Of a DNA stretch of 14,520 bases, positions 7,103-14,520 are shown piece by piece. The stretch comes from JADJLQ01 sp964405735. GTDB taxonomy: Bacteria > Bacteroidota > Bacteroidia > Chitinophagales > Saprospiraceae. Position 1 is the first letter of the stretch. Every line of letters begins with the position of its first letter. The stretch spans positions 1-14,520 of the forward strand of contig CAYOPD010000105.1 in the NCBI GenBank assembly GCA_964405735.1, given 5' to 3'. The notes beneath the pieces were generated by a model. That model searched no databases, was not told where the DNA came from, and saw nothing but the letters and a program-made list of their open reading frames with translations. Made by a program: the position numbers and the translations under genes.

Positions 7103-7915
7103 TTATTCCAGGGTTTTCTTGAAGTGTACCTTATCTCCAATTTTATTGCCATCCCCGTCCACAAACCAAAAACTGTATTCATTCCCATCTTTCATTTCGG
7201 ATTGGGTGATATATACTTGTTTTTCTCTCCGGGGATCGGTGGCATGGAGCACATGCCAGTATTCCCTGCCGTTACCTAGTCTGCATGCTACGGCAGCCCC
7301 ATTTACGCTGTCAAAAGCTTTGGCTTTTTCCTCATCGGTGCCGGTCTTGAAGCCCGGATCTCCGGTGATCAACCAGATGCCGTAGTCCGCGCAATGGACA
7401 TACTTGCCCTGATAGATGTTTTGATAGGTCCATACCCCATTCAGGTGGGAAGTCGGGGATTTATCATTCCAGGAAGCCAGGCGCCTGGCCTTTCCTGCAA
7501 ATCCTCTTTTCCCATCAGGTTCAATAATCCAAAATTGCCACTGGTCTCCCTTGATTTCATAATCCCAGCTGAAGGATCCGGTTTTGCTCACATTGTCAGG
7601 CCAGGTAGATCCCATCCAGGACGTAGTGGCCCGTTTGCCGTCTGATTTCCAGGTGAGTATGCCTACATCGGTGATCCCGTTATAGGCAGAAACCTTGTCC
7701 TGCTGTCCCAGGGTTTTACCATTCAGGTTGGGACGGTCGTTGCGTAAGTATACCCAGGCACAATGACCCGGCGTAAAAATGCAGATGCCCTCCATGCCCT
7801 CGACTTCATATTTCCAGACGCCGAGGAGGTCATTACCGGGATTTTGGCTGAGGCCGTAAATCCCATGAAGAAAACCGGAAAAAATAAAGAAAAATTTTAG
7901 AAACATTTTTTTCAT
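7103..7915 (-). CDS. Secreted protein with two lipocalin-like repeats, function unknown
   Basis: The first gene of the leftward block encodes 270 residues with a Sec signal peptide (MKKMFLKFFFIFSGFL, cleavage probably after GLS before QNP). The mature part looks duplicated. One half, from about residue 29, begins LLGVWKYEVEG and continues with strands ICIFTPGHCAWVYL. The second, from about 158, begins LNGVWTYQNIYQG and continues YVHCADYGIWLI. The 'GVW' opening followed by antiparallel strands is typical of lipocalin-like or related ligand-binding beta-barrels, but I cannot name the family with confidence. Cys45/Cys52 and Cys175/Cys211 could form disulfides. A MKK start at 7915 fits the signal peptide well; an ATG three codons in is the alternative. 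It is divergent from the hybrid regulator, whose target promoter may lie just upstream. Confidence 0.87.
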   Translation of the reverse strand: MKKMFLKFFFIFSGFLHGIYGLSQNPGNDLLGVWKYEVEGMEGICIFTPGHCAWVYLRNDRPNLNGKTLGQQDKVSAYNGITDVGILTWKSDGKRATTSWMGSTWPDNVSKTGSFSWDYEIKGDQWQFWIIEPDGKRGFAGKARRLASWNDKSPTSHLNGVWTYQNIYQGKYVHCADYGIWLITGDPGFKTGTDEEKAKAFDSVNGAAVACRLGNGREYWHVLHATDPRREKQVYITQSEMKDGNEYSFWFVDGDGNKIGDKVHFKKTLE

Positions 7916-7982
7916 GCGAGTGGAGTTTATTGGAAGATGAATGAGTTAAAATATTGGGATATAGAATTTTTAGAAAGGTGTT

Positions 7983-7995
7983 CTCACAAAGTGAG
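7983..7995. promoter_or_regulatory. 5-3-5 dyad in the divergent promoter region (candidate operator)
   Basis: CTCAC-AAA-GTGAG is a perfect 5-bp dyad with a three-base centre, 68 bases upstream of the leftward block. Read on the minus strand it contains TCACTTTG, a 7-of-8 match to the Bacteroidota -7 element TAnnTTTG, so the dyad would overlap a possible promoter of the 7915 operon. A matching -33 TTTG is not present, so both calls are weak. It is a reasonable place for a regulator to bind. Confidence 0.25.
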
Positions 7996-8150
7996 GATTT
8001 AAAAATAGGAACCGGCTGACCGGACGGGTTAGTAATTTTTGTTCAATTGCTTGGAATTTTATTGCAAAACAAAAAGCCCGATCGGGGCGGGGAACCTGAT
8101 AAAATCTAAAAATTTTTATTTCAGAGGGCAATTACTTAATTTAACACACT

Positions 8151-8156
8151 AAAGGA
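8151..8156 (+). promoter_or_regulatory. Ribosome binding site of the hybrid two-component system
   Basis: AAAGGA sits nine bases before the ATG at 8166. This supports the chosen start, which opens directly into a signal peptide. Confidence 0.55.
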
Positions 8157-8165
8157 TAAGCCGTT

Positions 8166-11100
8166 ATGCGGTTGAAATTGCCTTACTGTCTTCTGTTTAT
8201 ATTATCCATTGTGGCCGGGAACACGAAGGGACAGGATTTTATCAAGGAACATTATCTTTTTCAACAAAAAGTCGCCAACGGGCTGGTTTTCGATATCCAC
8301 CAGGACCAGATGGGATTTATGTGGTTCGCAACAGAACATGGCCTGATCAGGTACGATGGAACCGAAACCCGGATTTACCGCCAGGATCCGCTGGATACGT
8401 TCAGCGTTTCCAGCAATGTAATCACTGCCCTGGCGGAGGACTCGTCCGGGAATTTATGGGTGGGTACCATGTTTAACGGATTAAATCATTTTAACCGGAA
8501 AACCGGCCGTTTTACAAGATTTACCTTCAACGGAAACCCTTGTTCCATAAGCGGAAGCAAGGTCAATAAAATCCTGATTGCCCGTTCAGGGAAAATTTGG
8601 GCAAGCATTGAAGGCAAGGGCCTGGTGAGCAAGGAAAGAGGCGAAAGCTGCTTTCGATGGATACAAAAACCACTTTTAAACACTGATTATGCCGAGGCGC
8701 TCTCCGAAGATCAGAATGACGTCCTCTTTTTTGGGACCTATTTTGGACTAAACCGTGAAAATTCAAAAACCGGAGGATTCGATTCCATTCCATTGAAAAC
8801 AAAGGCGGGCGAGCCATTGAGAATCCTTAAAGTATTAACCCATGACAGGGATGGCCACCTGTTGATCGGTACCCGTAATCAGGGCCTGTTCCGGCTGGAT
8901 GAACCCGATGGTCAAATCCAACCGTTGACCCTCTCTTCGGGAGAACAGGATTTGACCGGGGTAAACAATATATGGGATGTATTGTCCGATTCATCCGGGG
9001 TGGTTTGGGTTTGTACGGATGCAGGACTGGCCGTTCTAGAACCCTCAGGTCATCAATCATTTTATAAAAACATTGAACAAAGCGGACTCCGGAGAGTATT
9101 ATCTGCCCATAAGAGCCGGGATGGTGTAGTCTGGCTGGGCACGAATTCCGGGGTAGTCGTGCTTGCGCCCAAACTCAAATCGTTCAACCTGTTGCGGATT
9201 CAGAAGTCCGAAAATCCTCCGGTCAAGAGGGGAGTTACTGTAGTTATGGGATCCCGTTCCCGGAAAATATGGGTGGGCACACTCAGGGGACTCTACCAGT
9301 ATTCAACCGAGGAATTGAAATACGACCAGGATTTTCTATCATCCTACCCTTCACTGAAAAAATTGGCCAACGCCAATATTGCTTCCATTTTCGAAGACTC
9401 CAGGAATCATTTGTGGATTGGCACCATTACCGGCTTCAATTCCGGTTTTGAAGTCTATGAACACAATCCGGCTGCCGATGTACTGACTGCACATTCGATG
9501 ACTTGTGAGACCTTCCGCGTGCACGTGACTTATGAAGTCGCAGAGGATGGAAACGGTAATTTATGGTTTGCCAATGGTGCCGGCCTGGTTTTTCATTCGG
9601 TAAAGAACGGAGGGTTTAAAATATACCGGATGGGAGAAGGGCCCGCCCATCCATCATCCAATTCCATCAACCGGCTGCTGGTTTCAAATGGAATGATATG
9701 GATAGGTACCCAGGATGGAGGCTTAAACAAATATGACCCGGAAGGACAACGTTTTCAGCATTTTCCCATTCAACCGGGAAATGTCCTGGCCCTGAGCGAT
9801 AAACGGGTATTGCATATTATGGAAGACCGGGATAAAAACCTTTGGCTGGGCACGACCGGAGGATTAAACCACTTCAACCTGGAAAAAAATGCTTTCACCC
9901 ATTATTTTAAAAACCACGGTTTGCCGGATGACCATATCAATGGGATCGTCCAGGACCTTCATGGCCATCTCTGGATGACTTCACCAGATTTCCTGACCAG
10001 GTTCAATCCTGACCTGCAGGAATTTGTGTCTTTCGACAGGCTGGATGGCATTGAGCAAAGTGAATTCTGGGATCGGGCCAGCTACCGGGATGACAATGGT
10101 AGAGTCTATTTTGGAGGAGATGACGGATTGTTGGTTTTCGATCCCGACCAGATCAGAACCAATCCCCATGTGCCTTCCCTGGTCTTTACGGACCTTTATC
10201 TGTTTAATAAGAAGGTATCCGCAGGTTCTCCCGATGGAATCCTGAAAGAAGAATTGGGAGTATCTCCTAAAATCAGGCTGCGGTACAATCAGAATGTTTT
10301 CAGCATTCATTTTACGGCGCTCAGTTTTATAAGGCCTGAAAAGACGCAATACCAGATCATCATGGAAGGATTCGAAAACGACTGGCAATCGATTGGCGGG
10401 AAAAGGGAAGTAACCTATACCAACCTGAATCCTGGTCAATACATTTTCCGGGTCAAAGCTTCCAATAACGACGGGGTATGGAATGAAACCGGTGCGAGCC
10501 TTCAGCTGCATGTTCTTTCACCGTGGTGGAGCAGTTCGATGGCATGGTTGATGTATCTGGTATTATTAGGCCTGGGAATCCTGGTAATTTACCGTTTTCA
10601 GCTGAGTCGTCAAATACAAGCAATGGAAACCCGAAAGTGGAAAGAACTGGATGCTTTTAAAAGCCGGTTCTTCACCAACATCACCCACGAGTTCCGTACA
10701 CCGCTTACCCTGGTTCTGGGTCCGGTGGAACAAGCTTTGAAAGATCATTCAGAGCTCGGGCCACCTGATTTGCACCTCATCCGTCGTAACGCCAGAAGAT
10801 TGCTTCAATTGGTCAACCAACTGCTTAACCTGGGCAGGCTGGAAGCGGGAAAAATTAGATTAAACTATGGTCGCCGGGATGCCGTCGAATACATCCGGTT
10901 TCTGGTGGAAACCTTCCAAAGTTATGCTTCTTCGAAGGGCATTCAGCTGAGATTCGAATATGCCTGGCCTTCCCTGTACCTGGATATCGATGATGAAAAA
11001 CTGATGGAAATCTTCACCAACATTCTTTCCAATGCCTTTAAAGCTACTCCACCGGGGGGTACCATCACGGTGAAGTTGTTGGATGGTTCTGTTCCCGCTG

Positions 11101-12203
11101 GCTTATCTGTCAAGCAACTTGACATCCAGATCACGGATACCGGTCCAGGCATTTCTCCGGATCAGCTTGACCGGATTTTTGACCGCTTTTATACCCAGGA
11201 ATCTTCCGGTTCCGGGGGAATAGGCATTGGATTATCCCTGGCCAAAGAACTCACAGAGATATTGGAAGGAAAACTGATGGTTGAAAGCGTACTGGGACAG
11301 GGTACCTCCTTCATCATCCGTCTGCCTGTCCGGCAATTATCAGAGGTCAATACAGGACCCTTGCCGGAAAAATGGGCAAATTCTGAAAATCCGGTCATCC
11401 CGGACCACTTACCTAATCTTAATCCGGAGGATAAAAACCTACCCACGGTCCTTGTGGTCGAGGATCACCCGGAAATGGCTCAATTTATCCGGAGTTCGAT
11501 TCAAAATCAATATCAGGTCAGGCTGGCATCAAATGGGGAGGATGGGCTATTCAAAGCCATCCATGAAATTCCCGATCTGATCCTCAGCGATATCATGATG
11601 CCGGAATTGGATGGCCTGGGCATGATCGAAAAACTTAAAACCAATATTCATACCAGCCATATACCTGTTATCCTGGTTACCGCCAGGGGCGACGAAGACT
11701 CCCGGCTTGATGGGCTAAAACATCAGGCCGATGCTTACATCATCAAGCCATTTAACCGGGAAGAATTATTGGTCATCATGCAGAATCTCCTGAATTACAG
11801 AAACAGGCTGCAGCAGTGGTACCGCCAAGAGTACTGGTCTGAAAATAAAACGAAGGAACCTCCTCCGCTTCCCGAAGAACATGAATTCATAAAAAAACTC
11901 CGGCAGCAATGCGAGGACCATTTAACCGATTCGGCTTTCTCCATTGAGAAGCTTTGCCATGCAATGGGAATGAGCCATTCGCAGGCCCACCGCAAAACGG
12001 TCGCCCTTACCGGGGAATCGATTCAAAAATTTGTAAGGAAAATAAGACTTGAAAAAGCAAAAGACCTGTTACGTACAAGTTCTAAAACCGTGTCCGAGAT
12101 CACTTATGAAACCGGTTTTAGCGAGCCAGCCTATTTTACCAAGGTGTTTACCCAGGAGACCGGGATTAATCCATCTGAATGGCGAAAGCAGTTTAGGACA
12201 TGA
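8166..12203 (+). CDS. Hybrid two-component system (HTCS) sensor kinase / AraC-type regulator
   Basis: This single 1345-residue protein combines sensing and transcription control. After a signal peptide (1-22) come 14 two-component-regulator propeller repeats (about 39-660), each around 'D-x-x-G-x-L-W-x-G-T-x-x-G-L', enough for two seven-bladed propellers in the periplasm. A Y_Y_Y domain follows (about 712-783, NPGQYIFRVKASNNDGVW), then one membrane span (about 793-810). The cytoplasmic kinase has the H-box FTNITHEFRTPLT (His841), N-box TNILSNAFKA, G1 DTGPGI and G2 GIGIGLSLAKEL. The receiver (about 1093-1208) has acidic ED at 1099-1100, phosphoacceptor Asp1142 in SDIMMP, Thr1172 and Lys1194. 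An AraC/HTH_18 domain (about 1245-1343) ends GFSEPAYFTKVFTQETG. All key residues are present, so it should be active. HTCSs usually sense breakdown products of a glycan and activate adjacent genes. No SusC/SusD or CAZyme gene is adjacent here, so ligand and targets are open; the divergent envelope-protein block is the obvious candidate. Confidence 0.97.
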   Translation: MRLKLPYCLLFILSIVAGNTKGQDFIKEHYLFQQKVANGLVFDIHQDQMGFMWFATEHGLIRYDGTETRIYRQDPLDTFSVSSNVITALAEDSSGNLWVGTMFNGLNHFNRKTGRFTRFTFNGNPCSISGSKVNKILIARSGKIWASIEGKGLVSKERGESCFRWIQKPLLNTDYAEALSEDQNDVLFFGTYFGLNRENSKTGGFDSIPLKTKAGEPLRILKVLTHDRDGHLLIGTRNQGLFRLDEPDGQIQPLTLSSGEQDLTGVNNIWDVLSDSSGVVWVCTDAGLAVLEPSGHQSFYKNIEQSGLRRVLSAHKSRDGVVWLGTNSGVVVLAPKLKSFNLLRIQKSENPPVKRGVTVVMGSRSRKIWVGTLRGLYQYSTEELKYDQDFLSSYPSLKKLANANIASIFEDSRNHLWIGTITGFNSGFEVYEHNPAADVLTAHSMTCETFRVHVTYEVAEDGNGNLWFANGAGLVFHSVKNGGFKIYRMGEGPAHPSSNSINRLLVSNGMIWIGTQDGGLNKYDPEGQRFQHFPIQPGNVLALSDKRVLHIMEDRDKNLWLGTTGGLNHFNLEKNAFTHYFKNHGLPDDHINGIVQDLHGHLWMTSPDFLTRFNPDLQEFVSFDRLDGIEQSEFWDRASYRDDNGRVYFGGDDGLLVFDPDQIRTNPHVPSLVFTDLYLFNKKVSAGSPDGILKEELGVSPKIRLRYNQNVFSIHFTALSFIRPEKTQYQIIMEGFENDWQSIGGKREVTYTNLNPGQYIFRVKASNNDGVWNETGASLQLHVLSPWWSSSMAWLMYLVLLGLGILVIYRFQLSRQIQAMETRKWKELDAFKSRFFTNITHEFRTPLTLVLGPVEQALKDHSELGPPDLHLIRRNARRLLQLVNQLLNLGRLEAGKIRLNYGRRDAVEYIRFLVETFQSYASSKGIQLRFEYAWPSLYLDIDDEKLMEIFTNILSNAFKATPPGGTITVKLLDGSVPAGLSVKQLDIQITDTGPGISPDQLDRIFDRFYTQESSGSGGIGIGLSLAKELTEILEGKLMVESVLGQGTSFIIRLPVRQLSEVNTGPLPEKWANSENPVIPDHLPNLNPEDKNLPTVLVVEDHPEMAQFIRSSIQNQYQVRLASNGEDGLFKAIHEIPDLILSDIMMPELDGLGMIEKLKTNIHTSHIPVILVTARGDEDSRLDGLKHQADAYIIKPFNREELLVIMQNLLNYRNRLQQWYRQEYWSENKTKEPPPLPEEHEFIKKLRQQCEDHLTDSAFSIEKLCHAMGMSHSQAHRKTVALTGESIQKFVRKIRLEKAKDLLRTSSKTVSEITYETGFSEPAYFTKVFTQETGINPSEWRKQFRT

Positions 12204-12210
12204 TGATAGT

Positions 12211-12229
12211 CCGGGTTAATGAACCCTGG
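12211..12229. terminator. Hairpin between convergent genes (weak terminator candidate)
   Basis: Eight bases after the regulator's stop, GGGTT pairs with AACCC around the loop AATG, extended by CC/GG across one bulged T. No T-run follows on the plus strand, so intrinsic termination is doubtful, although the position between two convergent genes is right for it. Confidence 0.25.
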
Positions 12230-12273
12230 CATTGAACCGCTGAACCAAGATCTTTATTGCGCACGGGCTTTCT

Positions 12274-13506
12274 TCAAGGAAGTCCTTTTTGCGATTTACG
12301 GAACAAAGACTTCCCCAGATGATTATTCAGGTTGAACAGTCTTGCCCGGTCAAGACGATACAAATAAATGAGGGCCAGACTACATAATAACGCGGACAGG
12401 TAAAACATATAGGGTATCCTTTCAGTATGGGCGCCTGTAAACGTGCCAGCCACCAGGGCACCTCCCCCGATTCCTATTTCGAGGGCAATATACATGGTTG
12501 CCAGAGCCCTGCCCCTTTTATCGGGATCTCCCAGGTCAATGGTCCATGCACTGATGGTTGGGAAAAAAATGCCCACCCCAAGGCCAAACAGAATGGACGC
12601 CCAGTAAAACCAGGAGGGCGAAATACTGTGGGCAAAAACCACCATGGACAGGATCAAAATATAAATGGAAAATTTGAGAACAGGCACCCTTCCGATCCGG
12701 TCCGCTATTCTTCCGGCAAAAAACCGGGTTGATATACTGGACAAGGTGAATAGTGTAAAATAGATACCACGGTTTCCGGTATTCAGCCGGTCGCTCAGAT
12801 CGGGGGCCAGGGTGAGCAAGACTCCATATGAAAAATAACAACCAATCATCACAATGGCGGCTGGAAAGGCCAGCGGATCCAGGATGTCTTCCCGTTTCAC
12901 TTTGAGATGTCGGAATCGAAAGGATTCCTTCCCCCCCAGGGTTTCGGGCAGGTTGATCAGTATCACCATGGAAATTAGGGCCAGAAAGGAGGAAAAATAA
13001 AACATCGTATTGATGCCAAATTCCTGGACCATCCAGCTTCCGAACGGTGGAGTTGCCGAAGACCCGATGCTCGAACTGATCCCCATGATGCCCAAAGCTT
13101 CCCCCCTCCGGTTCCAGGGCACGATGTCCGCAACATAAGCCGCCGATGCCGTGGGCTTGAAACCAGTGGAAAATCCATGTATAAATCTAATAAACAGAAA
13201 TCCTGCCACCGTATGTACCAGGGGGTAAAGAAGTCCACAGGCAATGCATGCAAATACCCCGAAATACATGACAGGGATACGGCCAATCGTGTCTGTCAGC
13301 TTTCCACTGAATGGCCGGGAGAAGCCTGCTGTAAATGTGAAAAGGGCCAGGATAAGGCCAATATATTGCGCGCCGCCCATAGACCTCAGATAATTGGGCA
13401 ATTCAGGCAACATCATATTAAAGCTGCCGGCAAAAAGGGCATGCGACAAACAAAGCATCAGGAAAGGGGGGGTATACAGACGGCTTACCTCCGTGGGGGT
13501 TTGCAT
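12274..13506 (-). CDS. Major facilitator superfamily transporter (12 TM, substrate unknown)
   Basis: This 410-residue inner-membrane carrier belongs to the MFS drug/metabolite efflux-like group. The frame is open to 13557, but the ATG at 13506 (MQTPTEVSRLYTPPFLMLCL) places the first helix about where family members begin; no start here has a Shine-Dalgarno sequence. Hydrophobic segments number about twelve. Motif A, GKLTDTIGRIPV, lies after TM2 (about 68-79), and its degenerate repeat AGRIADRIGRVPV lies after TM8 (about 264-276), marking the two six-helix halves. RFIHGFSTGFKPTASAAYVADIVPWNRRGEALG, split over TM4-TM5 and the following loop, is characteristic of the efflux-type families. The C-terminal tail is basic and cytoplasmic. 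It converges on the regulator with 70 bp between stops and faces away from the surface-protein gene, so nothing links it functionally to either neighbour. Confidence 0.92.
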   Translation of the reverse strand: MQTPTEVSRLYTPPFLMLCLSHALFAGSFNMMLPELPNYLRSMGGAQYIGLILALFTFTAGFSRPFSGKLTDTIGRIPVMYFGVFACIACGLLYPLVHTVAGFLFIRFIHGFSTGFKPTASAAYVADIVPWNRRGEALGIMGISSSIGSSATPPFGSWMVQEFGINTMFYFSSFLALISMVILINLPETLGGKESFRFRHLKVKREDILDPLAFPAAIVMIGCYFSYGVLLTLAPDLSDRLNTGNRGIYFTLFTLSSISTRFFAGRIADRIGRVPVLKFSIYILILSMVVFAHSISPSWFYWASILFGLGVGIFFPTISAWTIDLGDPDKRGRALATMYIALEIGIGGGALVAGTFTGAHTERIPYMFYLSALLCSLALIYLYRLDRARLFNLNNHLGKSLFRKSQKGLP

Positions 13507-13844
13507 GGGACGAAGATAGGGAATGCCCATTTGTCCAGACTGCAACCCCCAATGCAAGATTTATTGCTTATCCTTATTCGTTTTTTAGCGGTTAAGGAAC
13601 ACGATATTTGAAATTTCTATATGTATAATAGCGCTTTGATCCGATTTTTTATTTGAGGAGATTAATTTTTTCTATTAACTGTTTAAGACTACAGCCCAGA
13701 GGGATAGAAGTCAATATATCGATTATCTTTAATGCGTCCGGGGCAAAGGAAAAGAATAAAGAAAAATAATATATGATAAAGTTGCATTTTAGGTTATCCC
13801 GACTGGGATTAATTCTTATTTTAATTTCAAATTTCAGAGGTGCT
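13507..13844. other. 338-bp AT-rich divergent intergenic region
   Basis: This lies between the MFS start and the rightward secreted-protein gene. I see no coding-like frame. The minus-strand open frame across 13649-14032 overlaps that gene and has no recognisable domain. Possible signals are weak: GATATTTG at 13603-13610 (7 of 8 to TAnnTTTG) with TTTT 18 bases upstream, and a hairpin ATCCC-GACT-GGGAT at 13796-13809 followed by T-rich sequence, which could attenuate or shape the leader of the downstream gene. Confidence 0.4.
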
Positions 13845-14520
13845 ATGAAAAAGTTTATGTTACTGATGGGCATGGTATGCTTGTGGGGAGTGGAGTTGAA
13901 AGCGCAGAACTGCAATCTCATTTGCCTGAGCAAGGTCACTGTTTCCCTGAGTCCCCAAAACAATTGTACTGCCGATCTTTCCCCGCTCAGTTTTATTAAC
14001 AATCCAACACCCAGCCCAAGCGCCTCCTGCATGAAGTATTTATTGGTGCTGACTTATCCATTCGGGACTAGTAAATACAATCCGCCAACCCGGCTCGATA
14101 AAAGCCATCAGGGCTATACCATGCTCTTCCAGGTGCTTGATTCTGTATCCAGGAATTCCTGCTGGGGTTATCTGACCGTCAATAAATGCAATCCCTGCAG
14201 CTTTCCGACGCCTCCGGTGATCGATCCATTAGTCGTTACTCCCGTGGGCCCCTATCCGGCGGGATCCATGATTACCCTCACCGCTACCGCCACGGATAAT
14301 GTTTCTATTTCAAAGATTGAGTTTTACAATGGAAATATCCTGTTGAATACGGATCTAGCCGCTCCCTATACCTATAAAGTAACGACCTTTGCCTTGTCCC
14401 AGACCTATAATTTTAAAGCGGTAGTTTATGACAATTGTGGCGCCAGGGATACTTCCGATATCGTAACGATTACGACCCTGGCCCCCACCTGCTCTGACGG
14501 GGTCAAAAATGGTTTTGAAA
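13845..14520 (+). CDS. Secreted Ig-like surface protein, 5' part only (runs off window end)
   Basis: The frame from ATG at 13845 stays open to the window end, giving 225 codons of a larger protein. AGAGG lies four bases upstream. A signal peptide ends near LKAQN (about residue 20). Residues 22-118 form a Cys-rich segment (Cys23, 27, 41, 62, 106, 115, 118) containing VTVSLSPQNNCTADLSP and DSVSRNSCWGYLTV, a pattern common in large Saprospiria surface proteins. Residues about 122-212 are a bacterial Ig-like domain ('SISKIEFYNG', 'LLNTDLAAPYTYKV', 'YNFKAVVYDNCG'). The visible end, CSDGVKNGFE, matches the start of the C-x-D-G-x-x-N-G-x-E-x-x-x-D-C-G-G motif seen in secreted Bacteroidota proteins. 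The remainder, possibly an enzyme domain or a type IX secretion tail, lies outside the window. Confidence 0.85.
   Translation, partial: MKKFMLLMGMVCLWGVELKAQNCNLICLSKVTVSLSPQNNCTADLSPLSFINNPTPSPSASCMKYLLVLTYPFGTSKYNPPTRLDKSHQGYTMLFQVLDSVSRNSCWGYLTVNKCNPCSFPTPPVIDPLVVTPVGPYPAGSMITLTATATDNVSISKIEFYNGNILLNTDLAAPYTYKVTTFALSQTYNFKAVVYDNCGARDTSDIVTITTLAPTCSDGVKNGFE

Noticed and set aside
13624..13629. TATAAT box upstream of the secreted protein
   Set aside because: Bacteroidota primary sigma factors favour TAnnTTTG; in AT-rich sequence an isolated TATAAT is uninformative.
13649..14032. Minus-strand ORF of 127 codons
   Set aside because: It runs antisense to a clear signal-peptide protein and shows no domain.

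Overview
The window looks like a stretch of a Bacteroidota chromosome, most likely from the Saprospiria or a close relative. Four things point there. A complete 1345-residue hybrid two-component system has the architecture typical of Bacteroidota. There is a TonB plug protein with an alpha-2-macroglobulin-like domain. Lipoproteins and Sec-secreted proteins are abundant, and most of their starts lack Shine-Dalgarno sequences. The secreted protein at the right edge combines a Cys-rich 'NSCWGYL'-type segment with bacterial Ig domains, as Saprospiria surface proteins often do. The placement is inference from protein families, not from a marker gene.

Layout. From 127 to 7915 everything reads leftwards. 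In transcription order: a secreted duplicated beta-rich protein (7915-7103), an exported alpha/beta hydrolase (7072-6086), a one-domain SnoaL/DUF4440-like lipoprotein (6075-5599), a decayed IroE-type esterase pseudogene (about 5503-4785), a 311-bp gap with a hairpin and a tiny ORF behind a canonical AGGAGG, a two-domain SnoaL/DUF4440-like lipoprotein (4473-3604), a large MG2/plug protein starting 4 bp later (3599-990), and a secreted protein with two alpha/beta-barrel-like halves (849-127). Gaps of 30, 10 and 4 bp inside the run suggest at least two operons: 7915 to 5599 and 4473 to 990.

Divergent from this block, across a 250-bp intergenic region, lies the hybrid two-component system (8166-12203). 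It has 14 propeller repeats, a Y_Y_Y domain, one membrane span, a histidine kinase, a receiver and an AraC-type DNA-binding domain. A 5-3-5 dyad sits between the two transcripts. The natural hypothesis is that this regulator controls the divergent block of envelope proteins. No SusC/SusD pair or glycoside hydrolase is present, so this is not a standard polysaccharide utilisation locus.

To the right, a 12-TM major facilitator transporter (13506-12274, minus strand) converges on the regulator. After a 338-bp AT-rich gap, the first 225 codons of a secreted Ig-like surface protein (13845 onward, plus strand) run off the window end.

I found no tRNA, rRNA, CRISPR array, insertion sequence or integrase. 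Nothing here is securely a new system. The best candidate for a second look is the regulator plus the divergent set of internally duplicated envelope proteins.
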